Positions 1-7,866 of a stretch of DNA of 64,000 nt are shown here, piece by piece. How positions within the stretch are numbered: the first letter of the stretch is position 1; the number at the start of each line of letters is the position of its first letter. Location: assembly GCF_000721175.1 (NCBI RefSeq), contig NZ_JOEZ01000008.1, positions 124,001 to 188,000 on the forward strand. The letters run 5' to 3'. The DNA is from Streptomyces anulatus (GTDB taxonomy: Bacteria > Actinomycetota > Actinomycetes > Streptomycetales > Streptomycetaceae). The notes below the pieces were generated by a model, which saw only the letters and a program-made list of their open reading frames with translations, made no database searches and was not told where the DNA came from. The translations under genes were made by a program, and so were the position numbers.

Positions 1-283
1 CGACCGACCTCGGCGGCCGGTGTCCGCCCCGGCGCCCGCCACCGCGAGCGCACCGCCGCGCAAATACCACAACACCCACAGGCCGCTGGCCACTTCTCGA
101 CAAAATTACTCTGCCAACGGACTATGCCGCAGACCGGATCATCCGCCGCACAAGCATGTCTACGATGTGGTCAACCCCTGACAGGAAAGACCGCTTCCGT
201 CTTCCTCCGATGCACCAAGGTGATCTGCACCTTCTCGGAGCGGCCGCATACCTTCTGCCCGGTAGAACTGAGGGACCGCATCC
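1..283. other. Upstream region of the conservon
   Basis: No convincing gene lies here; the ORFs across it on both strands are GC-driven shadows of the following gene. Around 61-120 the base composition is locally more AT-rich, which would suit a promoter for the conservon, but I cannot assign -35/-10 boxes with confidence. A GAGGGA ribosome-binding sequence lies about 8 bases before the ATG at 284. Confidence 0.5.
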
Positions 284-2245
284 ATGCCGAAACCCGCACC
301 AGCCAGCCAGCACCGGCCGAGGAGAACACCGAGGGCCGCGACAGCCCCGCTCGTGGCCGTGTTGTCGGCGAGTGCCGTCGCCGGAGCCACGGCAGCGGCT
401 CTGGCACCTTCGGAGGCGCGCGGCTGGGTGGTGGCGGTGGTTCTCACCGCCTGGGTGGTCCTGGCCGTCACGCTGGCCGCCGCTCACGGCGTCATCCGGC
501 GGGCACGGCGCTCGGCCTCGGCCCAGGTCGCGGAGACCGAACGGCTCAAAGCCTCGCTGGCCGCTCTCGAAGCGGATACGGCGCACACCGCCGACGTGGC
601 GCTGCCCGCGTTGATCCAGCTGGTACGCGGCAGGGTGAACGCCACCGACGCCCTCGGCCGGATCCCGTTGCCGCGCAGTCCGCGTCAGCGCAAGGTGCTG
701 CACGTCCTCGCGACCACGGTCGAAGGGCAGGAACAGCAGACCGCCTCGCTGCGGACGGAGAGCACCCGGGTCCACGACGAGCTGGGAGCGGAGAACGCAC
801 GGCTGCGTGAGGAGCTGCACGCGCTGACCTCCGAGGTGGAACGGTTCACCCGCGAGACGCTGCCGACCGTGACCGCCAGGCTCCGGGAAGGCGAGTCCGG
901 CGCCACGGTGCAGGCGGAGGTGTACCTGCCGGAACAGCCGGTGCTGCGCGCGTCGGTCGAGGCGGTTCTCCGGGAGCTCGCGCTCAGCGAGCGCCGCGCT
1001 CTCGCGGCGACGACCGCCTCGGCCAAGGCGCTCAGCCGTGTCCAGGCGAAATCCGTCAGCATGCTCGCCGATCTGCGCAGCATGCAGGAACGTCACGGCG
1101 AAGAGGTGTTCGGGGATCTGCTGAAGCTGGACCACAGCACCTCGCAGCTCGGTCTGATGACGGACCGGCTGGCGCTGCTGATGGGCGGCCGGCCGAGCCG
1201 CGCCTGGAACCGGCCGATCGTCATGGAGAGCATCCTGCGCGGTGCGGTCGGCCGCATCGCCGCCTACCAGCGCGTACGGCTGCACTGCTCGTCCAGCGTC
1301 TCCATCTCCGGCTTCGCCGCCGAAGGCGTCATGCACCTGCTCGCCGAACTGATGGACAACGCCGCCAACTTCTCACCGCCCATCGACGAGGTGCACGTCT
1401 ACGTCGAGGAACGCGGCACCGGCATCGTCGTCACCATCGAGGACAGCGGTCTGAAGATGGCCGACGCGGCCATGCGACGGGCGGCGGACTCCGTCGCCGG
1501 CCGGACGACCGACCTCGCGACCCTGCAGGGCACCCGGCTCGGCCTCGCCGTGGTGGGACGGCTCGCTCTCAAGCACCGGATCAGCGTCAACTACCGCCCG
1601 TCCTCGCGCGGCGGCACCGGCGTGGTCGTCCTGCTGCCGCGCCATCTGATCGCGCAGGAGCCCCGCGAGAACCACCCGGCCCCGACCCACCGCGCAGCCG
1701 CCGCGCCCGCGGCGACGCCGTCCGCGCCCGCCTCCCCGGCACCGGCTTACCCGGCGTCGCCGCCCGCACCCGAGCCCACGCCCGTACAGCCGTCACCGTC
1801 CTCCACACCGCCGCCCGTCACCCCCGCGCCCCTGACGCCCTCCGTGCCGGAAGCGGTCGCGCCCACCGCCGGAACGCCGCAGGACCCGTTCGCTCCGCCG
1901 GCGCCCGCAACGGCGGAGAACCACCGCGTGGCCCGTCCGCGCGAGGCCGGGCGGAAGGCCGTCGGCCCGGCGGCGAACTCCACCCCCGGCGGCCTGCCGG
2001 TACGCACGCCCGGCCGCACCATGGCGGAGGCGGACCGGGAGCGCGGCCGCCACCGCGGCTCGCCCGCGCCCGCCACTCCGGGGGACCCGCGCGGCAACAC
2101 GCCGCGGACCTCGCCGCCACGCAGCGCGGGACAACAGTTCGGCGCCTTCCGGCGCGGTACCAAGCCCGGGGACAAGGCCCAGAACCCCGAGGGCAGGGCC
2201 GGAGGACCCGACGGCGGGACCGTACCGCCGACGACCGCTCCGTAA
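284..2245 (+). CDS. cvnA: Conservon histidine-kinase-like ATPase (CvnA-type)
   Basis: This 653-residue protein begins with two hydrophobic helices (about residues 20-66). A coiled linker follows, then a kinase-like core with the LDHSTSQL segment near residue 285. An ATP-binding N box, ELMDNAANFSPP, lies near residue 355, and a G-box-like TRLGLAVVGRL near 420. The last 190 residues are a Pro/Ala-rich disordered tail. CvnA proteins are membrane sensor-kinase-like ATPases that, in conservons, associate with a roadblock protein, a DUF742 protein and a small GTPase. The four genes downstream match that order exactly. The input signal is unknown. The start follows a GAGGGA site. No dedicated response regulator is present, which is normal for conservons. 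Confidence 0.93.
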   Translation: MPKPAPASQHRPRRTPRAATAPLVAVLSASAVAGATAAALAPSEARGWVVAVVLTAWVVLAVTLAAAHGVIRRARRSASAQVAETERLKASLAALEADTAHTADVALPALIQLVRGRVNATDALGRIPLPRSPRQRKVLHVLATTVEGQEQQTASLRTESTRVHDELGAENARLREELHALTSEVERFTRETLPTVTARLREGESGATVQAEVYLPEQPVLRASVEAVLRELALSERRALAATTASAKALSRVQAKSVSMLADLRSMQERHGEEVFGDLLKLDHSTSQLGLMTDRLALLMGGRPSRAWNRPIVMESILRGAVGRIAAYQRVRLHCSSSVSISGFAAEGVMHLLAELMDNAANFSPPIDEVHVYVEERGTGIVVTIEDSGLKMADAAMRRAADSVAGRTTDLATLQGTRLGLAVVGRLALKHRISVNYRPSSRGGTGVVVLLPRHLIAQEPRENHPAPTHRAAAAPAATPSAPASPAPAYPASPPAPEPTPVQPSPSSTPPPVTPAPLTPSVPEAVAPTAGTPQDPFAPPAPATAENHRVARPREAGRKAVGPAANSTPGGLPVRTPGRTMAEADRERGRHRGSPAPATPGDPRGNTPRTSPPRSAGQQFGAFRRGTKPGDKAQNPEGRAGGPDGGTVPPTTAP

Positions 2246-2360
2246 CCCGGAACGCCCATCCCTACGGTGTCCGGTCCACCGGACGCGCTCGCTCGAACAC
2301 CCGAGATTGGAGGTACGGGCCGTCGGCCGCTCCCCCGGCGCCACGGTCCCGTCACTCATC

Positions 2361-2777
2361 ATGCAGACCACAGACAACAGCCTCACCTGGCTCCTGCAGA
2401 GGCTGCTCGAGCAGACCCCCGGTACGCGGCACGCCCTGGCCCTGTCACGCGACGGGCTCAAGCTCTGCTGGACCGAGCACCTCACTCTCGACCAGGCCGA
2501 TCAACTGGCGGCCATATGCTCGGGCATGCAGGCGCTCGCCCAGGGCGCCTCCATCGAGTTCGGCGACAGCACCGGAGGCGTCCGGCACTCGATGACCGAG
2601 TTCCACGGCGGCCTGCTCTTCATCGTCGAAGCCGGTGAAGGCGCGCATCTGGCCGTCGTCGCCTCGGAGGAGGCCGACCCCAGTGTGGTGGGCCACCAGA
2701 TGACGGAGATGGTCGAGCAGATCGGCGAGCACCTGCGCGCCGCGCCACGCGGCGAGGTACCGGGGAGCGCGTCATGA
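2361..2777 (+). CDS. cvnB: Roadblock/LC7 domain protein (CvnB-type)
   Basis: This is a 138-residue single-domain roadblock/LC7 protein, with MQTTDNSLTWLLQRL at the start and the typical GMQALAQGAS and VVASEEADPSVVG strands. Roadblock proteins regulate small Ras-like GTPases, here presumably the CvnD GTPase two genes downstream. I chose the ATG at 2361 because the family begins with this helix; an upstream in-frame TTG near 2307 sits in a GGAGG-like purine run and would add residues unlike the family. The stop overlaps the start of the next gene (ATGA), so translation is probably coupled. Confidence 0.93.
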   Translation: MQTTDNSLTWLLQRLLEQTPGTRHALALSRDGLKLCWTEHLTLDQADQLAAICSGMQALAQGASIEFGDSTGGVRHSMTEFHGGLLFIVEAGEGAHLAVVASEEADPSVVGHQMTEMVEQIGEHLRAAPRGEVPGSAS

Positions 2778-3130
2778 CCCTTCGGCCCGTCGACACGGGA
2801 GCCCCCGACCGGCTCTACACGGTCACCGGCGGACGCAGCCGCTCCGCGGACTCCTTCGATCTGGTGACCCTCGTGGTCAGCGAGTGCCGGCCCACCGCCG
2901 GAATGCAGTCGGAGCACGCGCAGATCCTCGACCTGTGCCGCCACCCGACCGCCGTCGTCGAGATCGCCGCCGAACTCTCGCTTCCCGTCACCGTGGTGCG
3001 CATCCTGCTCGACGACCTCCACGACCTGGGCCGTATCACCGCCCGCCATCCCCGCACGGCCGCCTCACGCAGCGCGCTCCCCGACTCCGACCTGCTGAAG
3101 GAGGTGCTCCATGGACTCCGGAAGCTCTGA
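2774..3130 (+). CDS. cvnC: DUF742 protein (CvnC-type)
   Basis: This 118-residue DUF742 protein has the family's opening (RPVDTGAPDRLYTVTGGRS), the middle segment SECRPTAGMQSEHAQIL, and a winged-helix-like C-terminal half with VVEIAAELSLPVTVVRILLDDL. The conserved conservon component has no established biochemical role beyond complex formation. The gene overlaps cvnB by 4 bases and cvnD by 20 bases, which supports a single transcript and coupled translation. Confidence 0.92.
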   Translation: MTLRPVDTGAPDRLYTVTGGRSRSADSFDLVTLVVSECRPTAGMQSEHAQILDLCRHPTAVVEIAAELSLPVTVVRILLDDLHDLGRITARHPRTAASRSALPDSDLLKEVLHGLRKL

Positions 3131-3725
3131 GCTGCCGGACCGGCGCACGCCGCTGGCCGACGCCGCGGAAACCGGCTTGAAGATAGTCGTCGTCGGAGGA
3201 TTCGGCGTCGGCAAGACCACGCTCGTCCACTCGGTGAGCGAGATCCGTCCGCTGAACACCGAAGAGGTCATGACCCAGGCGGGCGTCGGCGTCGACGAGA
3301 CGGACGGCGTCGACGCCAAGACGACCACCACGGTCGCGTTCGACTTCGGACGCATCAGCCTCAACGAGCGCATCGTGCTCTACCTGTTCGGCGCACCGGG
3401 CCAGGAACGCTTCTGGTTCCTGTGGGACCGGCTGTTCTCCGGCACGCTCGGCGCCGTGGTCCTCGTGGACACCCGCCGGATGGACGACTCCTGGTACGCG
3501 ATCGACCGGCTGGAACACCACGGCACACCGTTCGTGGTGGCGGTCAACCGCTTCGACGACGACCTCGCCCACTCCCTCGACGAGATCCGTCAGGCGCTGG
3601 CCCTGCCCCCACACATCCCGATGATCGACTGCGACGCCCGGGTCCGGCGGTCCAGCAAGAACGTACTGATCACGCTCGTCGACCATCTGCGCACGATGGC
3701 CATCGCCCGGGAGACGACACCATGA
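3111..3725 (+). CDS. cvnD: Small Ras-like GTPase of the conservon (CvnD-type)
   Basis: This is a 204-residue GTP-binding protein. The G1/P-loop is GGFGVGKTT (about residue 28). The G3 motif is FGAPGQERF, so the catalytic-glutamine region is present. The guanine-specificity motif is NRFD rather than NKxD, a variant common in conservon GTPases. A DTRRMDDSW loop lies between them. The GTPase probably cycles under control of the roadblock protein and signals from the CvnA ATPase at the membrane. The start lies inside the 3' end of cvnC, and the stop overlaps the P450 start (ATGA at 3722-3725). Confidence 0.95.
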   Translation: MDSGSSELPDRRTPLADAAETGLKIVVVGGFGVGKTTLVHSVSEIRPLNTEEVMTQAGVGVDETDGVDAKTTTTVAFDFGRISLNERIVLYLFGAPGQERFWFLWDRLFSGTLGAVVLVDTRRMDDSWYAIDRLEHHGTPFVVAVNRFDDDLAHSLDEIRQALALPPHIPMIDCDARVRRSSKNVLITLVDHLRTMAIARETTP

Positions 3726-4987
3726 GCACCTCCAGCCCGTCCTTCGGTCCCCAGGCCCCCTCGGGCTGCCCGGTCGGCTCCGGCGCCGCGGTGCGCCTGT
3801 CCGGAGCCTCCTACCAGCAGACGCCCACGGACCTCTACCGCACGCTGCGGCGGGAGCACGGGGCGGTGGCGCCGGTACTGCTGGACGGTGACGTTCCGGC
3901 CTGGCTGGTGCTCGGCTACGCCGAACTGTCCTACGTCACCACGCACGACGAGCTGTTCGCGAGGGACTCGCGCCGCTGGAACCAGTGGGAGACCATTCCC
4001 CCCGACTGGCCGCTGATGCCGTTCGTCGGCTACCAGCCGTCGGTGCTCTTCACCGAGGGGGACGAGCACCGGCGCAGGGCCGGCGTCATCACCGAAGCCC
4101 TCGAAGGCGTCGACCAGTTCGAGCTGGCACGCGACTGCCGGCGCATCGCCGACCGGCTCATCGCGGACTTCGCCGGAAGCGGCCGGACGGAACTGATGAG
4201 CAGTTACGTCCACGCCCTGCCGATGCGGGCCGTGGTCCAGATGTGCGGCATGCCGGTGTCGGGCGCCGACACCCAGCAGTTGGTGGACGACCTGCGCATC
4301 TCGCTCGACGCCGGTGAGGGGGACGATCCGGTGGCGGCCTACGGCCGCGTCGGCGAGCGGCTGCGCCAACTGGTCGAGGACAAGCGGGCGGCCCCCGGAG
4401 CCGATGTCACCTCCCGCATGGTGACGCACGCGGCGGACCTCACGGACGAGCAGATCGTCCAGGACCTGATCTCGGTGATCGCCGCGGCCCAGCAGCCCAC
4501 CGCGAACTGGATCTGCAACACGCTGCGGCTGCTCCTGACGGACGAACGCTTCGCGGTGAACGTCTCCGGCGGCAGGCTCAGCGTCGGCGAGGCGCTCAAC
4601 GAGGTGCTGTGGCTGGACACTCCCACGCAGAACTTCATCGGCCGCTGGGCCGTACGGGACACCCAGCTCGGCGGCCGGCACATCCGGGCGGGCGACTGCC
4701 TGGTCCTCGGGCTCGCCGCCGCCAACACCGACCCGGAGATCTGGCCGGAATCGTACGTCGGCGCCGAGAACTCGGCCCACCTGTCGTTCAGCGGGGGCGA
4801 ACACCGCTGCCCCTATCCCGCACCACTGCTGGCGGACGTGATGGCCCGTACGGCGGTGGAGACCCTGCTGGAGCAACTGCCGGACCTGATGCTGGCGGTC
4901 GACCCGGCGGAGCTCTCCTGGCGTCCTTCGATCTGGATGCGCGGGCTGTCGACGCTGCCGGTCCAGTTCAGCCCGATGGCGCGGTAG
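3722..4987 (+). CDS. Cytochrome P450 lacking ExxR (CYP157-like, conservon)
   Basis: This 421-residue P450-fold protein is coupled to cvnD through an ATGA overlap. The haem-cysteine loop is intact (FSGGEHRCPYP). The K-helix motif that is ExxR in nearly all P450s reads EVLW here (about residues 286-289). The I-helix oxygen-activation segment reads AAAQQPT instead of AGxxT. Loss of ExxR is a known hallmark of the CYP157 family, which is encoded in several Streptomyces conservons, usually next to a CYP154-type P450. The assignment therefore fits. Whether the protein is catalytic or acts as a haem sensor/partner cannot be told from sequence. Confidence 0.9.
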   Translation: MSTSSPSFGPQAPSGCPVGSGAAVRLSGASYQQTPTDLYRTLRREHGAVAPVLLDGDVPAWLVLGYAELSYVTTHDELFARDSRRWNQWETIPPDWPLMPFVGYQPSVLFTEGDEHRRRAGVITEALEGVDQFELARDCRRIADRLIADFAGSGRTELMSSYVHALPMRAVVQMCGMPVSGADTQQLVDDLRISLDAGEGDDPVAAYGRVGERLRQLVEDKRAAPGADVTSRMVTHAADLTDEQIVQDLISVIAAAQQPTANWICNTLRLLLTDERFAVNVSGGRLSVGEALNEVLWLDTPTQNFIGRWAVRDTQLGGRHIRAGDCLVLGLAAANTDPEIWPESYVGAENSAHLSFSGGEHRCPYPAPLLADVMARTAVETLLEQLPDLMLAVDPAELSWRPSIWMRGLSTLPVQFSPMAR

Positions 4988-4997
4988 CGGCCCCTCA

Positions 4998-5160
4998 GAG
5001 CCTGTCGGGTGGCCTTCGACCGGAAAGCGGACGCGGTCCGGTGCGTGCGGTTCCCAGGCGCCGAGAGGTCCTCGTAGCGGAGCTGCCAGGGCATGTCGGC
5101 AACGCCGGAAGCGTGCGTGCCAGGGCGTGGCCGCCCGGTCAGAGGCCACCCGACAGGCTC
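4998..5160. mobile_element. MITE copy 1 (163 bp, TIR GAGCCTGTCGGGTGGCC)
   Basis: A 163-bp non-coding element with perfect 17-bp terminal inverted repeats (GAGCCTGTCGGGTGGCC and its complement). The repeats extend to about 26 bp with two mismatches. It is flanked on both sides by TCA (4995-4997 and 5161-5163), a 3-bp target duplication of TNA type. Near-identical copies occur at 6565-6727 and 52792-52950. There is no transposase, so it must be mobilised in trans. IS5-family elements with TNA targets are a plausible source, but I do not see one in this window. Confidence 0.9.
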
Positions 5161-5170
5161 TCAGCGGTGC

Positions 5171-5201
5171 GAGCGGCCGGAGTCCGCGGATCCGGCCGCT
5201 C
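5171..5201. terminator. Bidirectional terminator between convergent P450 genes
   Basis: A perfect 11-bp stem, GAGCGGCCGGA / TCCGGCCGCTC, encloses a 9-base loop. It lies between the plus-strand CYP157-like gene and the minus-strand P450. It probably terminates both transcripts, although no T-tract is present. Confidence 0.65.
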
Positions 5202-5217
5202 GGGGACGACGTTCCGG

Positions 5218-6438
5218 TCAGCCGGACACCGGCGTGAAGCGGACCGGCAGGCTCTGCGGTCCTCGGGTGAAGACGCCGCGTTCGACCGGGTCGAAGCCGT
5301 CGGCCGGCCGCAGGTCCGGCATGGCGTCCAGCAACTGGCCCACACCGATCTCGACCTCGGCCTTGGCCAGCAGAGCGCCGACGCAGAAGTGCCGGCCGAG
5401 CGCGAAGGCGAGATGATCGGCCGCCGCCGAGAAGGCGTTCGTGGCGGTCAGGTCCTCGCGGAAGATGTCGAAGACGTCGGGGTTCCGGTAGCGGTCCTCG
5501 TCACGGTTGGCAGCGCCTATCAGGCAGGTGACGGTGGAGCCCGCCGGTATGGTGCCGCCGCTCAGCTCCACCTCCGTCGCCGACTGCCGCATGATCATGT
5601 GGACCGGCGGTGTGTAGCGCAGCGTCTCGGCGAAGGCCCGGGGTATCAGACCGCGATCGGCGCGGACCGCCTCCAACTGCTCCGGATGCCGCAGCAGGTT
5701 GGCGAAGATGCCGGCGATGGCCTTGTCGGTGGTCTCCCCTCCGGCGGCCAGCAGCAGACTGCAGAACGCCTTGATGTCCTCGTCGCCCATCCGGACGCCG
5801 TCGACCTCGGCGGTGCACAGCGTCGACAGCAGATCGTCGCCCGGCGCCTCCCGCCGCTCGCGGATGATCGGCAGCATGTACTCGGCGAACTCGACGCGCG
5901 TACGCTCGCCGGCCCGCGTCACCTCCGGATCACCGGAGAGATTGCCGAGAAAGGCGATGACGGCCGTGTACCAGCCGTGAAATCGCTCGTAGTCGGACTT
6001 GTCCAACCCGAGCATGTCGGCGATGACGTTGACGGGAAAGCGGGTGGCGTAATCGGCGACCAGATCGACAGAACCGGACGCGCGGAACGTATCAATCAAT
6101 TCACGTGAATTGCGCTCGATGACCGGTAAGAACTTGTCCCGCAGATCGCCGCCCCGGAAGGCCGGTGCGACCAGGGCCCGACGCACGGCGTGCTCGCGCC
6201 CGCTGAGCTGGAGGATCGTCCGCCCGTGCACGGGTTCGATCTGCCAGTCGTAGTTCTCCGTGGTGAATTCGCCTTTTTTGTCCTTGAAGACGCGCTCGAC
6301 GTCCTCATAACGCGAGACGATGTAACTTCCGGTGGCCTCATGCCACAGGAGAGGTGCGTCCTGACGCATCAGGCGATATGCCCGATACGGGTCTCTCTCG
6401 AACTCGGGGGACAGAATGTCCGGCGCTGGGACCGACAT
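5218..6438 (-). CDS. Cytochrome P450 monooxygenase
   Basis: This 406-residue soluble bacterial P450 has all canonical motifs: I helix AGGETTD, K helix ETLR (ExxR), and haem loop FALGRHFCVGA. The substrate is unknown. By position it could be the second P450 of the conservon (CYP154-like proteins often accompany CYP157), but it is on the opposite strand and its family cannot be fixed by eye. The ATG at 6438 is chosen because GGGAG lies 5 bases upstream; an upstream GTG would add two residues. It is bracketed by direct-orientation MITE copies at 4998-5160 and 6565-6727. Confidence 0.93.
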   Translation of the reverse strand: MSVPAPDILSPEFERDPYRAYRLMRQDAPLLWHEATGSYIVSRYEDVERVFKDKKGEFTTENYDWQIEPVHGRTILQLSGREHAVRRALVAPAFRGGDLRDKFLPVIERNSRELIDTFRASGSVDLVADYATRFPVNVIADMLGLDKSDYERFHGWYTAVIAFLGNLSGDPEVTRAGERTRVEFAEYMLPIIRERREAPGDDLLSTLCTAEVDGVRMGDEDIKAFCSLLLAAGGETTDKAIAGIFANLLRHPEQLEAVRADRGLIPRAFAETLRYTPPVHMIMRQSATEVELSGGTIPAGSTVTCLIGAANRDEDRYRNPDVFDIFREDLTATNAFSAAADHLAFALGRHFCVGALLAKAEVEIGVGQLLDAMPDLRPADGFDPVERGVFTRGPQSLPVRFTPVSG

Positions 6439-6564
6439 GAACACTCCCTGCTGAACGGAGAACGGAAACGTGTGAACTGAACCCTCCCATCACCTCCCGA
6501 GAACGCGCGTGCGTCAAGAGTTGCCACCCGTTGCACCCCGTCGTGACCTGCCCGGACCGACTCA

Positions 6565-6727
6565 GAGCCTGCCGGGTGGCCTTCGATCGGACAGCGGACG
6601 CGGCCCGGTGCGTGCGGTTCCCAGGCGCCGAGAGGTCCTCGCAGCGGAGCTAACAGGGCATTTCGGCAACGCCGGAAGCGTGCGTGCCAAGGCGTGGCCG
6701 CCCGGTCAGAGGTCACCCGACAGGCTC
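6565..6727. mobile_element. MITE copy 2 (163 bp), inserted at a stop codon
   Basis: Same element as copy 1 and the same length, with about ten base differences by hand count (roughly 94% identity) and the same orientation. Flanking TCA triplets lie at 6562-6564 and 6728-6730. The right-hand TCA is the complement of the TGA stop codon of the coiled-coil gene, so the element abuts that coding sequence exactly. The left terminal repeat has one substitution (GAGCCTGCC). Confidence 0.9.
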
Positions 6728-7630
6728 TCAGTCCTCCGGACCGCCCCCCGAAGCCACCCGCCCCGTCAGCGCCGCCAGCGAGCCGCGCACATGCGCCATG
6801 TGCGCCTGGACCTCCTCGCGGCCCTCCTCGTGCTCCCGCAGGATCCGCTCCGTCTCCCGGACCACCCGCTCCTCACGGACCCGGGCCCCGGCCAGCAGCT
6901 CCGCCGCCCGCGCCTCCGCGTCCTCCTGACCGTGCCGGGCCGCCTCCTGCGTGGCTGCGAGATCCCGGGCCGCCTCCGCGAGCAGCGCCTCGGCCCGCTC
7001 GGTCAGCTCCGCATGCCGGGCCTCCGACTCCGCTTCCGCCGCCGCGATTTCAGCCTCCGCCGCCTTGCTCCGCTCCGCGTGCTCCTGCTCCTGGCGGGCC
7101 AGCACGCTCGCCGTACGGTCACGGGTCTGCGCCATCGCGGCCTCGGCAGCCCCTCGCACCTCCTCGGCCTCCGCGCAGGCCGCGGCGAGCAGGCCCTCCG
7201 CCTCCCGGACCGCCTCGGAGACCCGCTCCTCCGCCGCCGCCACCGCAGCCGCGCGCACCGCGTCCGCCGCCTCCCGCGCCGCACCCCCGGCCGCCCGGCC
7301 CTCGGCGTCGGCCGCGTCCGCCAGCTCCTGGCCCGCCGCCTCCGCGTCCGCCCGCAGCGACTCGGCCTGCTCCCGGGCCAGCAACAGAATCCGCTGGGCC
7401 CGCTCCCCCAACTCCGCGTAGTCCTGCTCGGGCAGCGCCGCCGCGGTCTCCGCCAGCCGGGCCGCCCCGTCCGCCAGCTCCTCCGCCAGAGCCGTCAGCC
7501 GCGAGAGCTCCGCGAGCGCCATGTCCCGCTCGGCCGTCCGGGCGGCCAACGCCCGGTCCACCTGCTCCGGACGGTAGCCACGCCCCCGCAAGCCGACGAC
7601 GTCGAACGCCGACCCCGGTCCAGCACTCAT
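6728..7630 (-). CDS. DivIVA/Scy-like coiled-coil protein
   Basis: A 300-residue protein with a short DivIVA-type N-terminus (FDVVGLRGRGYRPEQVDRAL). About 250 residues of nearly uninterrupted Ala/Glu/Arg heptad-like coiled coil follow. This resembles the proteins often labelled cellulose-binding in Streptomyces and the Scy/FilP cytoskeletal family that organises polar growth. A cytoplasmic scaffold role is inferred, not shown. The start is the ATG at 7630, preceded by AGAGAGG; an upstream ATG at 7660 has no such site. The stop codon is formed by the TCA triplet flanking the MITE. Confidence 0.85.
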   Translation of the reverse strand: MSAGPGSAFDVVGLRGRGYRPEQVDRALAARTAERDMALAELSRLTALAEELADGAARLAETAAALPEQDYAELGERAQRILLLAREQAESLRADAEAAGQELADAADAEGRAAGGAAREAADAVRAAAVAAAEERVSEAVREAEGLLAAACAEAEEVRGAAEAAMAQTRDRTASVLARQEQEHAERSKAAEAEIAAAEAESEARHAELTERAEALLAEAARDLAATQEAARHGQEDAEARAAELLAGARVREERVVRETERILREHEEGREEVQAHMAHVRGSLAALTGRVASGGGPED

Positions 7631-7800
7631 CCCCGAAACCTCTCTCCGACCCACCGACACGCTCCGCCCCTGCGATACGCCAAGGATGCGGCAATTGGTG
7701 CCGGAAGTCGGAATCGATCAGCGGCATTCAGGCCGGAAGCGACCGGCATCACAGACCCGGGCGAACCGGCATCACCGGCCCGTCCTCCCGGCACACGGCA

Positions 7801-7833
7801 AGGCGCCCGGACCCCTACCGGGTCCGGGCGCCT
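7801..7833. terminator. Hairpin terminator after the SUKH-4 gene
   Basis: A perfect 14-bp stem (AGGCGCCCGGACCC / GGGTCCGGGCGCCT, loop CTACC) lies 33 bases past the stop of the minus-strand SUKH-4 gene. It also shields the coiled-coil gene downstream. In the same gap an 11-bp direct repeat, ACCGGCATCAC, occurs at 7742 and 7765. Confidence 0.75.
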
Positions 7834-7866
7834 CGTACCCGCTCACCGCTCAAAGCGGCGTACGGC

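Noticed and set aside
122..1336. Long minus-strand ORFs opposite the conservon genes (also 3590-5149)
   Set aside because: Third-position GC bias keeps antisense frames open. The translations are His/Arg/Gly-rich without domains, and the plus-strand genes are unambiguous.
3722..6438. P450 pair as part of a natural-product gene cluster
   Set aside because: No biosynthetic core enzyme is adjacent. The first P450 belongs to the conservon by overlap, and the second is bracketed by MITEs.
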